A stretch of DNA of 64,000 bases, from IMG/VR virus record IMGVR_UViG_3300023184_004234, positions 1-64,000 of that record, one strand, 5' to 3'. The notes beneath the pieces were generated by a model. That model searched no databases and was not told the DNA's origin. It was given only the letters and a program-made list of their open reading frames with translations. The stretch is from a virus. Made by a program: the position numbers and the translations under genes. Positions 1 through 8,314 of this stretch are shown piece by piece; the stretch's first letter is position 1, and each line of letters starts with the position of its first letter.

Positions 1-83
1 CAGTTATATTTTTAATATTTGCATATACTGGTGGTATATTAAGTGAGAAATTAAGAAATTATTATAAAAACAAAAAAAAATAA
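1..83 (+). CDS. C-terminal fragment of a small, probably membrane-anchored protein
   Basis: An open frame runs in from the left edge (first whole codon at base 3) and stops at TAA 81-83, four bases before the ferredoxin start. The 26 visible residues are a hydrophobic stretch (VIFLIFAYTGGIL) followed by a basic tail ending in several lysines, the pattern of a single transmembrane helix with a cytoplasmic basic end. The protein cannot be identified from this fragment; its start lies outside the window. Confidence 0.5.
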   Translation, partial: VIFLIFAYTGGILSEKLRNYYKNKKK

Positions 84-86
84 AGT

Positions 87-395
87 ATGAGTTATATTAT
101 TGGAAAGAGTTGTGTTGATTGTATGGACACCGCATGTGTAAGTGTATGTCCTGTTGATTGTATTCACGGACCTATTGATATTGAAGGTTCTGGTGGTGAA
201 ATTGAAAGAGATGGTAGAGAAGCATTTCCTGGTGGACAACTTTATATCAATCCTGATATATGTATTAGTTGTGGAGCATGTGTACCGGAGTGTCCTGTTT
301 CTGCAATATACGAAGATGAAGATATTGCAATTAAAGCAGGTGATGAAGTATCGGTACATAAGAATTACGAATTTTTCGGATTAAAATACAATTAA
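87..395 (+). CDS. 7Fe-type (3Fe-4S/4Fe-4S) ferredoxin
   Basis: A 102-residue soluble low-potential electron carrier. The first cluster motif has C9, C12, C17, C21-Pro and a further C25, the spacing seen in Azotobacter FdI-type seven-iron ferredoxins, where the second Cys of the motif is not a ligand of a regular 4Fe cluster. The second motif, CISCGACVPECP, spans C59, C62, C65 and C69. The C-terminal extension after the second cluster is short. The gene opens a run that includes an A-type Fe-S carrier (2244) and several Fe-dependent oxygenase or radical SAM enzymes elsewhere in the window, so a role as reductant for these enzymes is plausible but inferred. No Shine-Dalgarno sequence precedes the ATG; an A-rich stretch does. 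Electron partners cannot be read from the sequence. Confidence 0.9.
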   Translation: MSYIIGKSCVDCMDTACVSVCPVDCIHGPIDIEGSGGEIERDGREAFPGGQLYINPDICISCGACVPECPVSAIYEDEDIAIKAGDEVSVHKNYEFFGLKYN

Positions 396-407
396 AAAAT
401 AAAATAT

Positions 408-944
408 ATGTTACAAGAACTTTACAATGAAAAATGTAGTATTCCATCGGATATACATGAACATTTACCTACCTTAAAAAGATATGCAGAAGAATGTGAG
501 CATATAACTGAAATGGGTGTTAGATGGGTGGTATCTACTTATGCATTACTTATGGGAAAGCCTAAAAAACTTATTTCATATGATATTAATGGTATTCAAT
601 GGGAATCAATTGCAGAAATGGTAAAGGAAGATACTAATTTTGAATTTAGAGTAGCTAATACTTTAGATTTAGAAATAGAAGAAACCGATTTACTTTTTAT
701 CGATACTCTACATAATTACAACCAATTAAAAGGTGAATTAGAACTACATGGTAATAAAGCACGTAAGTATATTATATTTCACGATACTACATCGTTTGAG
801 TGGATTGGTGAATCGTATAATGGCAAAGTAGATGAAATAGGATTGTGGCCAGCTATCGAAGAATTTTTAGAGGTAAACCCACATTGGGAATTATATGAAA
901 GATTTACTAATAACAATGGTTTAACAATCCTAAAAAGAAAATAA
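408..944 (+). CDS. CmcI-like class I methyltransferase-related protein
   Basis: A 178-residue protein with the tail half of a Rossmann methyltransferase of the cephalosporin-hydroxylase/CmcI type: the segment DLLFIDTLHNYNQLKGELE matches the family pattern of an acidic residue after a hydrophobic strand, then a His and an alternating helix, followed by YIIFHDTTSF, the typical 'HD(T)' strand. The N-terminal SAM-binding glycine loop is weak (ITEMGVRWVVSTYALL). It overlaps the following glycosyltransferase by one base (TAATG), so the two are cotranscribed. A methyl or hydroxyl modification of a sugar is the likely job given the neighbours. A related protein with the same 'ID.GH.Y' arrangement lies at 37093. 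Substrate unknown. Confidence 0.65.
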   Translation: MLQELYNEKCSIPSDIHEHLPTLKRYAEECEHITEMGVRWVVSTYALLMGKPKKLISYDINGIQWESIAEMVKEDTNFEFRVANTLDLEIEETDLLFIDTLHNYNQLKGELELHGNKARKYIIFHDTTSFEWIGESYNGKVDEIGLWPAIEEFLEVNPHWELYERFTNNNGLTILKRK

Positions 945-1576
945 TGTATTCAGTTATTATACCTACAATGTGGAAATGTGATAGATTTCAACAAACACTT
1001 AGAGAATTAAGTGAACATGAATTAGTTGGTGAAATTATTCTTATAGATAATACCCGAAATGATTTAAAAATACAATTACCAAAATTAATTCATATATTAG
1101 AAGGAAAAAATACATACGTTACTGCACCATGGAATAAAGGGGCAAATATGGCAAAGTATGATAAACTTTTAATTCTAAATGATGATATTTGGATGGATTG
1201 GCAAATATTGAATACACTATATGATTTTATTACACCTGAAATTGGACTGATAGGATTAGATGAAACACCATATAATACCTACCCTAGTGTAAGTTTTGGA
1301 TTACAACCTATTGAACATAGAAATGGTGGTTGGGGATGTGCAATATTTGTACATAAAGAAAATTACACTCCTATACCAGAAGAAATGAAATTATGGGGAC
1401 AAGATGATTGGTTATTTGTAAAAGCAAGAAATAGAAGAAAACAAAACTACAAATTGGTAGGATATAGAATAGATGGTGAATTATCGGTAACAAATAATAT
1501 TTTAGATGCAGATAGTGAAATCCATGCAATTAGAGAAAACGATTTACGATTAAAACAACAATATAATTTATTTTAG
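944..1576 (+). CDS. GT-A (GT2-like) glycosyltransferase
   Basis: A 210-residue protein starting with the GT2 pattern MYSVIIPTMWKCDRFQQTL, followed by a strand with ILIDN and the metal-binding region LLILNDDIWMD, where the Asp pair takes the place of the DXD motif. Near the C terminus WGQDDWLFVKARN resembles the catalytic-base segment of GT-A enzymes. There is no membrane segment, so it should act in the cytoplasm using a nucleotide sugar. It is tightly coupled to the upstream methyltransferase-like gene and sits 2 bases before the oxygenase gene at 1579. Acceptor and donor cannot be predicted. Confidence 0.75.
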   Translation: MYSVIIPTMWKCDRFQQTLRELSEHELVGEIILIDNTRNDLKIQLPKLIHILEGKNTYVTAPWNKGANMAKYDKLLILNDDIWMDWQILNTLYDFITPEIGLIGLDETPYNTYPSVSFGLQPIEHRNGGWGCAIFVHKENYTPIPEEMKLWGQDDWLFVKARNRRKQNYKLVGYRIDGELSVTNNILDADSEIHAIRENDLRLKQQYNLF

Positions 1577-1578
1577 TT

Positions 1579-2235
1579 ATGTACTTACAAACACCTTACA
1601 AAATTAGTTACGATACCACAAAGTATCCATTTAGAAAAATAGTTTCAGAAATGTTAGAAATATGGGAAGGCGATACTACTCCATTAGAAGACTTACATAC
1701 ATTGGAACATTATGATTTAATAGTTAGAGAAAAAGACCAATCTACCATTTGGCATAAACGATATTACGAAAAGTATAAAGAACAATTCTTACCTACTTAT
1801 CTAAAATTAGTAGAAGAACTTAAAGAAAGATTTGGATATGATGAAATTATTTATCAAGTTATCCCAACATTTAGAGTTCAATTAGCAGAAGGTAATTTAG
1901 GAGTGGGTGAATGGCACAAAGATAGAAATTACAATCATGGTACATCAGAAGTAAACTTTTGGATGCCATTTGTAAATACTAATGAGCAAAACACAATATG
2001 GATGGAAAGTAAAGAGGATAAGGGTGATTATAAACCTTATATTGTAAACTATGGAGAGATATTGGTATTTAGTGGTGCTAATTTATTTCATGGTAATAAA
2101 AATAACGATAGCAGCCAAAGTAGAGTATCGGTTGATTTTAGATTAGTAGAGCCGGCTAAATTTGTACCAAACGAAGCAGGTTCAATTAATATGAAAGCAA
2201 AATTTGATGTTGGTGGATATTTTGAAAAATTATAA
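1579..2235 (+). CDS. 2-oxoglutarate/Fe(II)-dependent oxygenase, StrG/phytanoyl-like
   Basis: A 218-residue double-stranded beta-helix oxygenase candidate. The iron triad is visible as H113-x-D115 in EWHKDRNY and the distal H171 in ANLFHGNK, with an Arg a few residues later (SRVSVDFR) where 2-oxoglutarate is normally held. The phrase GEILVFSGANLFHG is typical of the family. Such enzymes hydroxylate or otherwise oxidise small molecules, sugars or side chains; the glycosyltransferase and methyltransferase-like neighbours suggest a sugar or glycan substrate. A second, unrelated-looking 2OG oxygenase is at 53209. Family call is firm, substrate open. Confidence 0.8.
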   Translation: MYLQTPYKISYDTTKYPFRKIVSEMLEIWEGDTTPLEDLHTLEHYDLIVREKDQSTIWHKRYYEKYKEQFLPTYLKLVEELKERFGYDEIIYQVIPTFRVQLAEGNLGVGEWHKDRNYNHGTSEVNFWMPFVNTNEQNTIWMESKEDKGDYKPYIVNYGEILVFSGANLFHGNKNNDSSQSRVSVDFRLVEPAKFVPNEAGSINMKAKFDVGGYFEKL

Positions 2236-2243
2236 TTATTAGT

Positions 2244-2567
2244 ATGGTAACAGTATCAGAAGGTGCAGCAAAAAAACTAAATTCACTAATTGAAGAAAGT
2301 GGATTCAAAACTCCTTTTGTTAGAGTAGCAGTTAAAGGTGGTGGATGTAGTGGGCTATCATATGACCTTTCATTTGATACCGAACAACAACCCGCTGATA
2401 CTCTTGCTGAAGATAAAGGAGTAAAAATATTAGTAGACAACAAATCGTTACTATACCTATTCGGTACTGAATTAGAATTTTCAGATGGTTTAAATGGTAA
2501 AGGTTTTCAATTTATCAATCCCAACGCTAGCCGAACTTGCGGATGTGGGGAGAGTTTTGCATTATGA
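2244..2567 (+). CDS. A-type iron-sulfur cluster carrier (IscA/SufA/ErpA family)
   Basis: A 107-residue HesB-family protein. The three conserved cysteines are all present: C35 in GGGCSGL and C99/C101 in the C-terminal CGCG motif, and the length is that of the cellular proteins. These proteins receive and hand on Fe-S clusters to apo-enzymes. Aquatic T4-like phages are known to carry such genes. In this window the possible clients are the ferredoxin at 87 and the radical SAM proteins at 43686 and 46856. The stop overlaps the next start as ATGA (2564-2567), indicating translational coupling with the SGNH-like gene. Confidence 0.92.
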   Translation: MVTVSEGAAKKLNSLIEESGFKTPFVRVAVKGGGCSGLSYDLSFDTEQQPADTLAEDKGVKILVDNKSLLYLFGTELEFSDGLNGKGFQFINPNASRTCGCGESFAL

Positions 2568-3226
2568 TTTATTATTTTGGTGATAGTCACACAGCGGGTA
2601 TGGGTAGTTCAAACCCTCTTACTGACTATGTATATAATCCATACCCATACTACTTATCATCTAAATTAGATATGAAATATGTTAATTTTGCAAAACCTGG
2701 AAATAATTTAGTATACAATGTTAATCTATTAATTAAAAATTTAAAATCAATAATAGATAATGGTAAAATTGTTATATTTCAATTTCAATTTTTTGGAAAC
2801 GCATTTTTTAAATTTGGTGAATTAGATTTACAATGGAAAGATTTTGTAATAGGAAACGATGAACCAATTGATATATTATTAAAAAAATTAGATATCACAC
2901 ATGAAGATGGTATTTCATTACTTAATTATTTGGATAAATTTGAAGAAAGAAGAAGTTGGTATGAAATGGAAAAAGTATATTCAATATTTGATTTATTAAA
3001 AACATATGATATTAAGTGTTACGCATTATTTTGGTGTAAACCAAATATTATTAATATAATAGATGATAAAAGAAATATTGTTTTTGATAATAAAAAATAT
3101 GTACAACAATTAAAATGGAATACTATTAATGAAGAAACAAATGGTAAATGGGCAGATGGACATATGGGAAATACGGGAAACATACTATTAGCAGAAAAAA
3201 TTCACAATTATATTTTGAATAGTTAA
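2564..3226 (+). CDS. SGNH/GDSL-hydrolase-like protein
   Basis: I place the start at ATG 2564, which overlaps the preceding stop, rather than at an upstream ATG inside the IscA gene; this gives 220 residues starting MIYYFGDSHTAGMGSS. The GDSH block contains the presumed nucleophile S8, and the C-terminal DGHMGNTGN provides the Asp-x-His pair expected for block V, so a serine-hydrolase/acyl-esterase fold is likely. Similar GDS proteins lie beside glycosyltransferases at 54893 and 57960. In glycan loci such proteins often acetylate or deacetylate sugars. Activity is inferred from motifs only. Confidence 0.6.
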   Translation: MIYYFGDSHTAGMGSSNPLTDYVYNPYPYYLSSKLDMKYVNFAKPGNNLVYNVNLLIKNLKSIIDNGKIVIFQFQFFGNAFFKFGELDLQWKDFVIGNDEPIDILLKKLDITHEDGISLLNYLDKFEERRSWYEMEKVYSIFDLLKTYDIKCYALFWCKPNIINIIDDKRNIVFDNKKYVQQLKWNTINEETNGKWADGHMGNTGNILLAEKIHNYILNS

Positions 3227-3262
3227 TTATAAGTTGTATATTAGAGTAATAAACAATTACAT

Positions 3263-3880
3263 ATGATAAAAATAGTAACAGACACATCGGCATTAAGAAA
3301 GTCAATTCCTACTACAACATTTACAAAAGAAGAACAAGATTTAGCAACAGCTGCTTTATTAACCGCAGTAACCGAACACCAGGGGTTAGGTATGAGTGCA
3401 AATCAAATCGGTTTAAATAAAAGAATTTGCGTAATCAATGTTAGAGAAGAACCTTTAGTATTAATTAACCCTACAATCGTAGAAGAAACCGAAGAAAAAA
3501 TAATGTACTTTGAAGGATGTTTATCTTTACCTAAAACAATGAAAAAACCAATTAAGACAGTTCGTTCTTATGGTGTTAAAGTAAAAGCAGATAATTTCCC
3601 AGATGTATTAGATTTCAGTACAAAAGAAAGAAAGCACGAAGATATCAACGCATTATTTAATGATGTAGATTTATTAGAATCAGTTTGTGTTCAACATGAG
3701 ATTGACCATTTGAATGGATTAACAATTAGAGATAGACAATATACTGAAACCATTAGATTAACTGCATTTGCTAAATTGGGTAGAAATGAAAGATTCATCT
3801 TAAAGAGGGGTGATGAAACACTATCAGTTAAGAAAAAGAATTTATCAACTTACTTAGAACAAGGATGGGAGGTAGTATAA
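3263..3880 (+). CDS. def: Peptide deformylase
   Basis: A 205-residue metal-dependent deformylase that removes the N-formyl group from nascent proteins. All three family motifs are visible: motif 1 GMSANQIG (the usual G-x-G-x-A-A-x-Q), motif 2 E84-G-C86-L-S with the metal-ligand cysteine, and motif 3 H145-E146-x-x-H149 with the two histidine ligands and catalytic Glu. It is longer than many phage deformylases, with an insertion after motif 2 and a C-terminal tail of about 45 residues. Phage versions are known from marine T4-like viruses, where they are thought to keep up with high rates of viral translation. The next gene starts one base after the stop. Confidence 0.95.
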   Translation: MIKIVTDTSALRKSIPTTTFTKEEQDLATAALLTAVTEHQGLGMSANQIGLNKRICVINVREEPLVLINPTIVEETEEKIMYFEGCLSLPKTMKKPIKTVRSYGVKVKADNFPDVLDFSTKERKHEDINALFNDVDLLESVCVQHEIDHLNGLTIRDRQYTETIRLTAFAKLGRNERFILKRGDETLSVKKKNLSTYLEQGWEVV

Positions 3881-3881
3881 T

Positions 3882-4142
3882 ATGGAATTAATAATAATAA
3901 TTTTAACTATATTCTTAGCCGCAGCAGGTTATGCAATATACAATCTTTTGAATAAATTAGAAAGATATGAAGATGTAATTGCATCTAATACACAATCTTA
4001 TATTGCAATTTATAATGCAATGAAAGAGATTGATTCAACGGGAGCATTTGAATCGGATGATGAAGTGGGCTCTACATTTCAAGACTTAAAGAATCTTATA
4101 GCCAATAACCAAAAAATATTAAACGGAAACGATAATGGGTAG
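3882..4142 (+). CDS. Small N-terminally membrane-anchored coiled-coil protein
   Basis: An 86-residue protein with one hydrophobic segment at residues about 2-23 (ELIIIILTIFLAAAGYAIY), followed by an acidic, helix-prone region rich in Glu/Asp (EDVIASNTQSYIAIYNAMKEID). The topology suggests an inner-membrane anchor with the C-terminal part in the cytoplasm. It overlaps the late sigma factor by 8 bases and follows peptide deformylase by one base. I recognise no function. Confidence 0.75.
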   Translation: MELIIIILTIFLAAAGYAIYNLLNKLERYEDVIASNTQSYIAIYNAMKEIDSTGAFESDDEVGSTFQDLKNLIANNQKILNGNDNG

Positions 4143-4863
4143 AAAGAAAAAAGATACTAGATACTTCACCGAACAAACGGAAGCAGCTATTATCGCTTAC
4201 AACAAATCGGATGATAATAGAGAGAGAAATAAATTATATACCGAACACATCCATTATTCATTTTATAAGTTATCGGAAAACGTATTAAACACTTGGGGAT
4301 TTACTTACTTTGATGATGATAAAGAAGATATCAAACACGAAGTAGTTTCTTTCTTATTAGAAAAGATACATAAATTTGAAGAAGGTAAAGGTAAAGCGTT
4401 TAGTTACTTTACAATTGCAGCTCGTAACTATCTTATCTTAAATAACAATTCTAATTACAAAAGGTTTAAAGCAACATCACAATTAAGTGCAATGCCAGTT
4501 ACTTGGGATTTGGAAAATGATTTTAAACAAACATCACACAACGAAGAATTTAAAACATTTAATGATAGAATGTTACAATTTTGGGATTTAAATTTGAATA
4601 AAGAATTTACAAAGAAACGAGATATTCAAATTGCAGATGCTGTTTTAGAATTATTTAGACGGGCTGAATTTATAGAATCATTTAATAAAAAATCGTTATA
4701 CTTATTGGTTAGAGAAATGACTGGTTATAAAACACATTATATAACTAAAGTTGTTTCTAAAATGAAAGAAACTCAAATGAAATTGTATTATCAATTTTTA
4801 GATGAGGGTGATATTACACAAGAGAAAAAAGACCCGTTTTGGAAGAGAGCAATAACGCGATGA
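4135..4863 (+). CDS. 55: gp55-like late-transcription sigma factor
   Basis: A 242-residue sigma-70-related factor that directs host RNA polymerase to phage late promoters. The region DDKEDIKHEVVSFLLEKI followed by KFEEGKGKAFSYFTIAARNY is the sigma region-2 helix pair typical of gp55 in T4-like phages, and the C-terminal FNKKSLYLLVREMTGYKT with ITKVV matches the conserved gp55 tail. T4 gp55 is somewhat shorter. No separate sigma region 4 is visible, as expected, because gp33/gp45 take over that role. The stop overlaps the carbamoyltransferase start (ATGA at 4860). It likely recognises the AT-rich motif found before structural genes in this window. Confidence 0.82.
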   Translation: MGRKKKDTRYFTEQTEAAIIAYNKSDDNRERNKLYTEHIHYSFYKLSENVLNTWGFTYFDDDKEDIKHEVVSFLLEKIHKFEEGKGKAFSYFTIAARNYLILNNNSNYKRFKATSQLSAMPVTWDLENDFKQTSHNEEFKTFNDRMLQFWDLNLNKEFTKKRDIQIADAVLELFRRAEFIESFNKKSLYLLVREMTGYKTHYITKVVSKMKETQMKLYYQFLDEGDITQEKKDPFWKRAITR

Positions 4864-6554
4864 GAATATTAGGGATATCAGCATTTTATCACGACTCAGC
4901 AGCTGCATTGATTGTAGATGGTAAAGTTGTATCGGCACAAGAAGAAGAAAGATTTACAGGTATAAAGCACGACCAAAGATTTCCCATCAATTCTATTAAA
5001 TGGATTCTAAAACAAAACAAAATAAAGATTAACCAAATAGATAAAATCGTTTGGTACGAAGACCCTAAGAAAAAATACGAAAGATTCAAAGAACAATATT
5101 TTAATTATTTTCCAAAAACAATCGGTTTAACAAAAAAGCTTTGGAATTGGAAAAAGAATAATAACGTTGAAGATATCATTCGTACACAATTAGGATATAA
5201 AGGTTCAATAGAATATGTCGAGCATCATATGTCTCACTTAGCATATTCATTCTATACATCACCATTTGAAAATGCACATCTATTCTCAGTAGATGGTGTT
5301 GGTGAAAATGAAACCGCGATATTAGGATTAGGATTAAAAAGTAGATATATACAACCATTAGAGAGAACGTTCTTTCCACATTCATTAGGATTACTTTACG
5401 CAACAATTACTTCATTCTTAGGATTCAAACCAAATAGTGGTGAATACAAAGTAATGGGATTGGTGGCATATGGTAATCAAAAAGATTTATATAGAGAACA
5501 ATTTGAAAAGTTAGCTAAACTAAATGGTAATACATTAGATTTAGATTTAAAATACTTTTCATTTCATTATTCAGAGAAAGGTATGTTTACTTCTAAATTA
5601 GCAGAACTATTTAATGTAGCACCAAGAATACCCGAAAGTGAATTAGAGCCGGTTTATATGGATATTGCATTTTCATTACAGGCACATTACGAAAGATTGT
5701 TTTTCCAAATGTTAAATACTTTTTATAAACATTACCCACAAGATAATTTATGTTTGAGTGGCGGGTGCGCGTATAATGGATTAGCAAATGGTAAGATAAC
5801 ATTACAAACTCCTTACAAGAACGTATATGTACCACCAGCACCATCTGATGCAGGTAGTGCTATTGGGTGTGCTTTGTATGTATATTATAAAACACCAAAT
5901 TATACAAGAGTAGATAATTCAAGTCCGTTTTTAGGACCTTCATATGGTGCCGCCGATTTTATATCTGCAATTGCTAATTTAGTTCCAACTGGTAAAGTAC
6001 AACGATTTGAAAATTATAATCCATTAATAGAAAAAGTAGCAGGATTAATTAACGATGGTGCAATTATAGGTTGGTTTCAAGATGGTAGTGAATTTGGACA
6101 AAGAGCATTAGGACATCGTTCTATATTAGCTAATCCAACAATTAAAGATATTAAACCAAAAGTAAATAGAGTAATTAAAAAAAGAGAAGGATTTAGACCT
6201 TTCGCACCAATGGTTACTGCTGATGATGCAAATAAATACTTTGAGATGTTAGGACAAGAAGTTCCTTATATGAATCAAGTATTTAAAGTTAAAGATAAGT
6301 TTATTGCAGGCTTACCATCTATTACACACGCTGATGAAACAGCAAGAGTTCAGACCATTCGTTCTACTTTTAATCCACATATTTTTACACTACTTAAGAA
6401 ATTTGAAAAGTTAAGTGGGTATCCTATCTTACTCAATACCTCATTCAATCTTAGAGGTCAAACTATGGTATTAGACCCTGAAACTGCGATTAAAACATTT
6501 TATAGATGTGAAATGGATTACTTGGTATTAGGTAATTATTTGATTAGTAAGTAA
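4860..6554 (+). CDS. NodU/CmcH/TobZ-family O-carbamoyltransferase
   Basis: The start at ATG 4860 overlaps the previous stop and gives 564 residues beginning MRILGISAFYHDSAAALIV, the family N terminus; an upstream in-frame ATG lies inside the sigma gene. The N-terminal Kae1-like half includes HDSAAAL, EEERFTGIKHD and the metal-binding HHMSHLAYSF. The C-terminal YrdC-like half has FQDGSEFGQRALGHRSI near residue 412. These enzymes use carbamoyl phosphate and ATP to carbamoylate hydroxyl groups of sugars, antibiotics or, in some phages and hosts, nucleotides. In this genome with many glycan genes, a carbamoylated sugar is the simplest guess; carbamoylation of a modified DNA base is an alternative. 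Confidence 0.9.
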   Translation: MRILGISAFYHDSAAALIVDGKVVSAQEEERFTGIKHDQRFPINSIKWILKQNKIKINQIDKIVWYEDPKKKYERFKEQYFNYFPKTIGLTKKLWNWKKNNNVEDIIRTQLGYKGSIEYVEHHMSHLAYSFYTSPFENAHLFSVDGVGENETAILGLGLKSRYIQPLERTFFPHSLGLLYATITSFLGFKPNSGEYKVMGLVAYGNQKDLYREQFEKLAKLNGNTLDLDLKYFSFHYSEKGMFTSKLAELFNVAPRIPESELEPVYMDIAFSLQAHYERLFFQMLNTFYKHYPQDNLCLSGGCAYNGLANGKITLQTPYKNVYVPPAPSDAGSAIGCALYVYYKTPNYTRVDNSSPFLGPSYGAADFISAIANLVPTGKVQRFENYNPLIEKVAGLINDGAIIGWFQDGSEFGQRALGHRSILANPTIKDIKPKVNRVIKKREGFRPFAPMVTADDANKYFEMLGQEVPYMNQVFKVKDKFIAGLPSITHADETARVQTIRSTFNPHIFTLLKKFEKLSGYPILLNTSFNLRGQTMVLDPETAIKTFYRCEMDYLVLGNYLISK

Positions 6555-6569
6555 GTTTTTAAATACACA

Positions 6570-6578
6570 ATATTTATA
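6570..6578 (+). promoter_or_regulatory. ATATTTATA motif, putative late promoter
   Basis: The 9-mer lies in the 34-base gap after the carbamoyltransferase, ending 10 bases before ATG 6589, and heads the baseplate/tail gene run. The same 9-mer precedes six other starts in the window. Its inner TATTTATA is the reverse complement of the T4 late promoter consensus TATAAATA. Confidence 0.5.
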
Positions 6579-6588
6579 AAAAAGATTT

Positions 6589-7008
6589 ATGGCAAGCGTA
6601 GACATGAATTTTCCTTTATTTAAAGGAAAAACATTTAGTGATTTGTTAGGTGATATTTACGAAAACCAACAAAGTAAAAAGAAAAACATTTCTGGTCTTA
6701 TTGAAGAAATGAGAAAATTAGTAACTAAACCATCCGATGTAATTACTATCGGTCCTATCATTACACAATTAATTGAAGCAAGTATTTCAAACGATGACCA
6801 TTTGATTAAGATTGCAAACATAGCACAAAAGTTAGTATTAGCAAACACTAAGAAAGCGGGTGATGAGGGTTGGTTAAGTGAAGATGATAAAAGAGCATTG
6901 TTAGATGAAATGGATGTGGTGGCAAAAGAGATTACTCAAAGTACGGACGATAAGATTGAAGATTTAGAATTTGAAATTGAATCATTAAAAGAAAGTATAG
7001 GTAAATAA
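6589..7008 (+). CDS. Conserved phage protein upstream of baseplate genes, helical
   Basis: A 139-residue predominantly helical protein with no Cys, no signal peptide and an acidic C-terminal coiled-coil segment (DKIEDLEFEIESLKESI). It is the first gene of the structural block, one base before the spike gene, and preceded by the putative late promoter. I do not recognise a family; position suggests a minor virion or assembly (chaperone-like) protein for the baseplate hub. Confidence 0.7.
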   Translation: MASVDMNFPLFKGKTFSDLLGDIYENQQSKKKNISGLIEEMRKLVTKPSDVITIGPIITQLIEASISNDDHLIKIANIAQKLVLANTKKAGDEGWLSEDDKRALLDEMDVVAKEITQSTDDKIEDLEFEIESLKESIGK

Positions 7009-7009
7009 A

Positions 7010-8314
7010 ATGGCATCACAATTTGGACAAACCAGTACCGGTGCAGGTAGAACATCGGTTGGACAATCTACAAAAGCAGAAGCAGCCCAACTTGGTATTG
7101 TTAATTTTGTATTTATAGAAACAGATGACTTAGTTGAAAAGACACCTGATATTGATAAAGGATTTGAAGAATATACAAATGCATCAGATTACGAAGATAA
7201 GGATGGTGCATATTATGGTGCTATAAAATATAGATTACCAGAAAGTAGTGAATCTAAGGAAGAAAATTTACCCGTTGCATTTCCATTAAATAGATATAAT
7301 TTTACACTACCGGTAAAGGGTGAAACTGTTTATATTCAAACTATAAATGGTAAGAATTTTTATACACCGATTTCATTTCAAAATACCACAGGGTTTAATA
7401 CTAACATTAATATCTTACGTGCAACAGTAAAAGTAGCGGATGAATCAACTACGGGCGGTGGTACTGAAAATTATAAAGAAGTTTCTCAAACAGGTATTGC
7501 AAATAGTAATACACCCTCTAATACTAAATCAAAAACAAATAAAGGATTTCAAGGAAAATATTATAAAAGAAATATTAAATTACACCAATTAAAACCCAAT
7601 GAAGGTGACACAATTATACAGGGTAAATCGGGTAATAGTATTAGATTTAGTGGTTATATACATACGGATAAAACAAATGGTAAACAGCACCCAGCAATAT
7701 TAATTCGTAATGGAGAAAATTCAGATTCACAACAAAATAATAAAGTATTTGGAACAACCATTGAAGATATAAATAAAGATGGAACTTCAATACAAATTAC
7801 GGCAGGTGAATATAGTACATTATATGATTCAACTACTATAAAAGTTAATAAAGAAGCAATTAGTAAGTACCCAGCATCGGATGATTTAAAGGGTGACCAG
7901 GTAGTTGTTAATAGTGGTAGAATAATTCTTTCATCAAAAACAGCAGAAACTTTTTTGTTTAGTAAGAAAAATTTTAGTATCTTTACCGATGATATAGTAA
8001 CCATAGACACAGAAAAAGGATTTAATCTTATTTCTCAAAATGGTAATGTGCAATTACAAACAAAAGGTAATAAAAATATTGTATTAACCGTTGAGAATGG
8101 AAAAATATATGCAGGAAAGGATGGGGCAACTCAGCAAATGATATTAGGTAATACATTGGTTGATTTATTAACACAATTAATAGATGCAATAAATGCAATG
8201 ACAGTTGCAACTCCATCTGGTCCTTCGGCACCGGGGCCTATAAATAAAGCACCATTTAATCAAGTTAAAAATAACTTAAAAACTGCATTATCTAAAACTA
8301 ATTATTTAATATAA
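7010..8314 (+). CDS. gp5-like baseplate spike/hub protein
   Basis: A 434-residue protein. Residues about 25-130 look like the OB-fold of central spike proteins (VAFPLNRYNFTLPVKGETVYIQ). After a low-complexity linker comes GDTIIQGKSGNSIRFS, the hallmark of gp5-like spikes preceding the trimeric beta-helix, and further regular strands with RIILSSKTAETFLFSKKNF and GNVQLQTKGNKN. The C-terminal 70 residues are helical and Pro/Ala-rich (TPSGPSAPGP). T4 gp5 carries a lysozyme domain between these parts; here none is visible, and a cell-wall hydrolase domain is instead found on the next gene. It overlaps that gene by one base. Confidence 0.75.
   Translation: MASQFGQTSTGAGRTSVGQSTKAEAAQLGIVNFVFIETDDLVEKTPDIDKGFEEYTNASDYEDKDGAYYGAIKYRLPESSESKEENLPVAFPLNRYNFTLPVKGETVYIQTINGKNFYTPISFQNTTGFNTNINILRATVKVADESTTGGGTENYKEVSQTGIANSNTPSNTKSKTNKGFQGKYYKRNIKLHQLKPNEGDTIIQGKSGNSIRFSGYIHTDKTNGKQHPAILIRNGENSDSQQNNKVFGTTIEDINKDGTSIQITAGEYSTLYDSTTIKVNKEAISKYPASDDLKGDQVVVNSGRIILSSKTAETFLFSKKNFSIFTDDIVTIDTEKGFNLISQNGNVQLQTKGNKNIVLTVENGKIYAGKDGATQQMILGNTLVDLLTQLIDAINAMTVATPSGPSAPGPINKAPFNQVKNNLKTALSKTNYLI

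Noticed and set aside
51-359. Long open frame on the minus strand opposite the ferredoxin, and similar antisense frames throughout the window
   Set aside because: They are low-complexity shadows of AT-rich + strand genes without recognisable domains; all convincing genes are on the + strand in tight order.
4839-4860. Upstream in-frame ATG for the carbamoyltransferase (and similarly 2537, 29216, 40195, 49565, 51019)
   Set aside because: They lie inside the preceding gene and add residues not found in the families; the ATG overlapping or directly following the upstream stop gives the expected N terminus.
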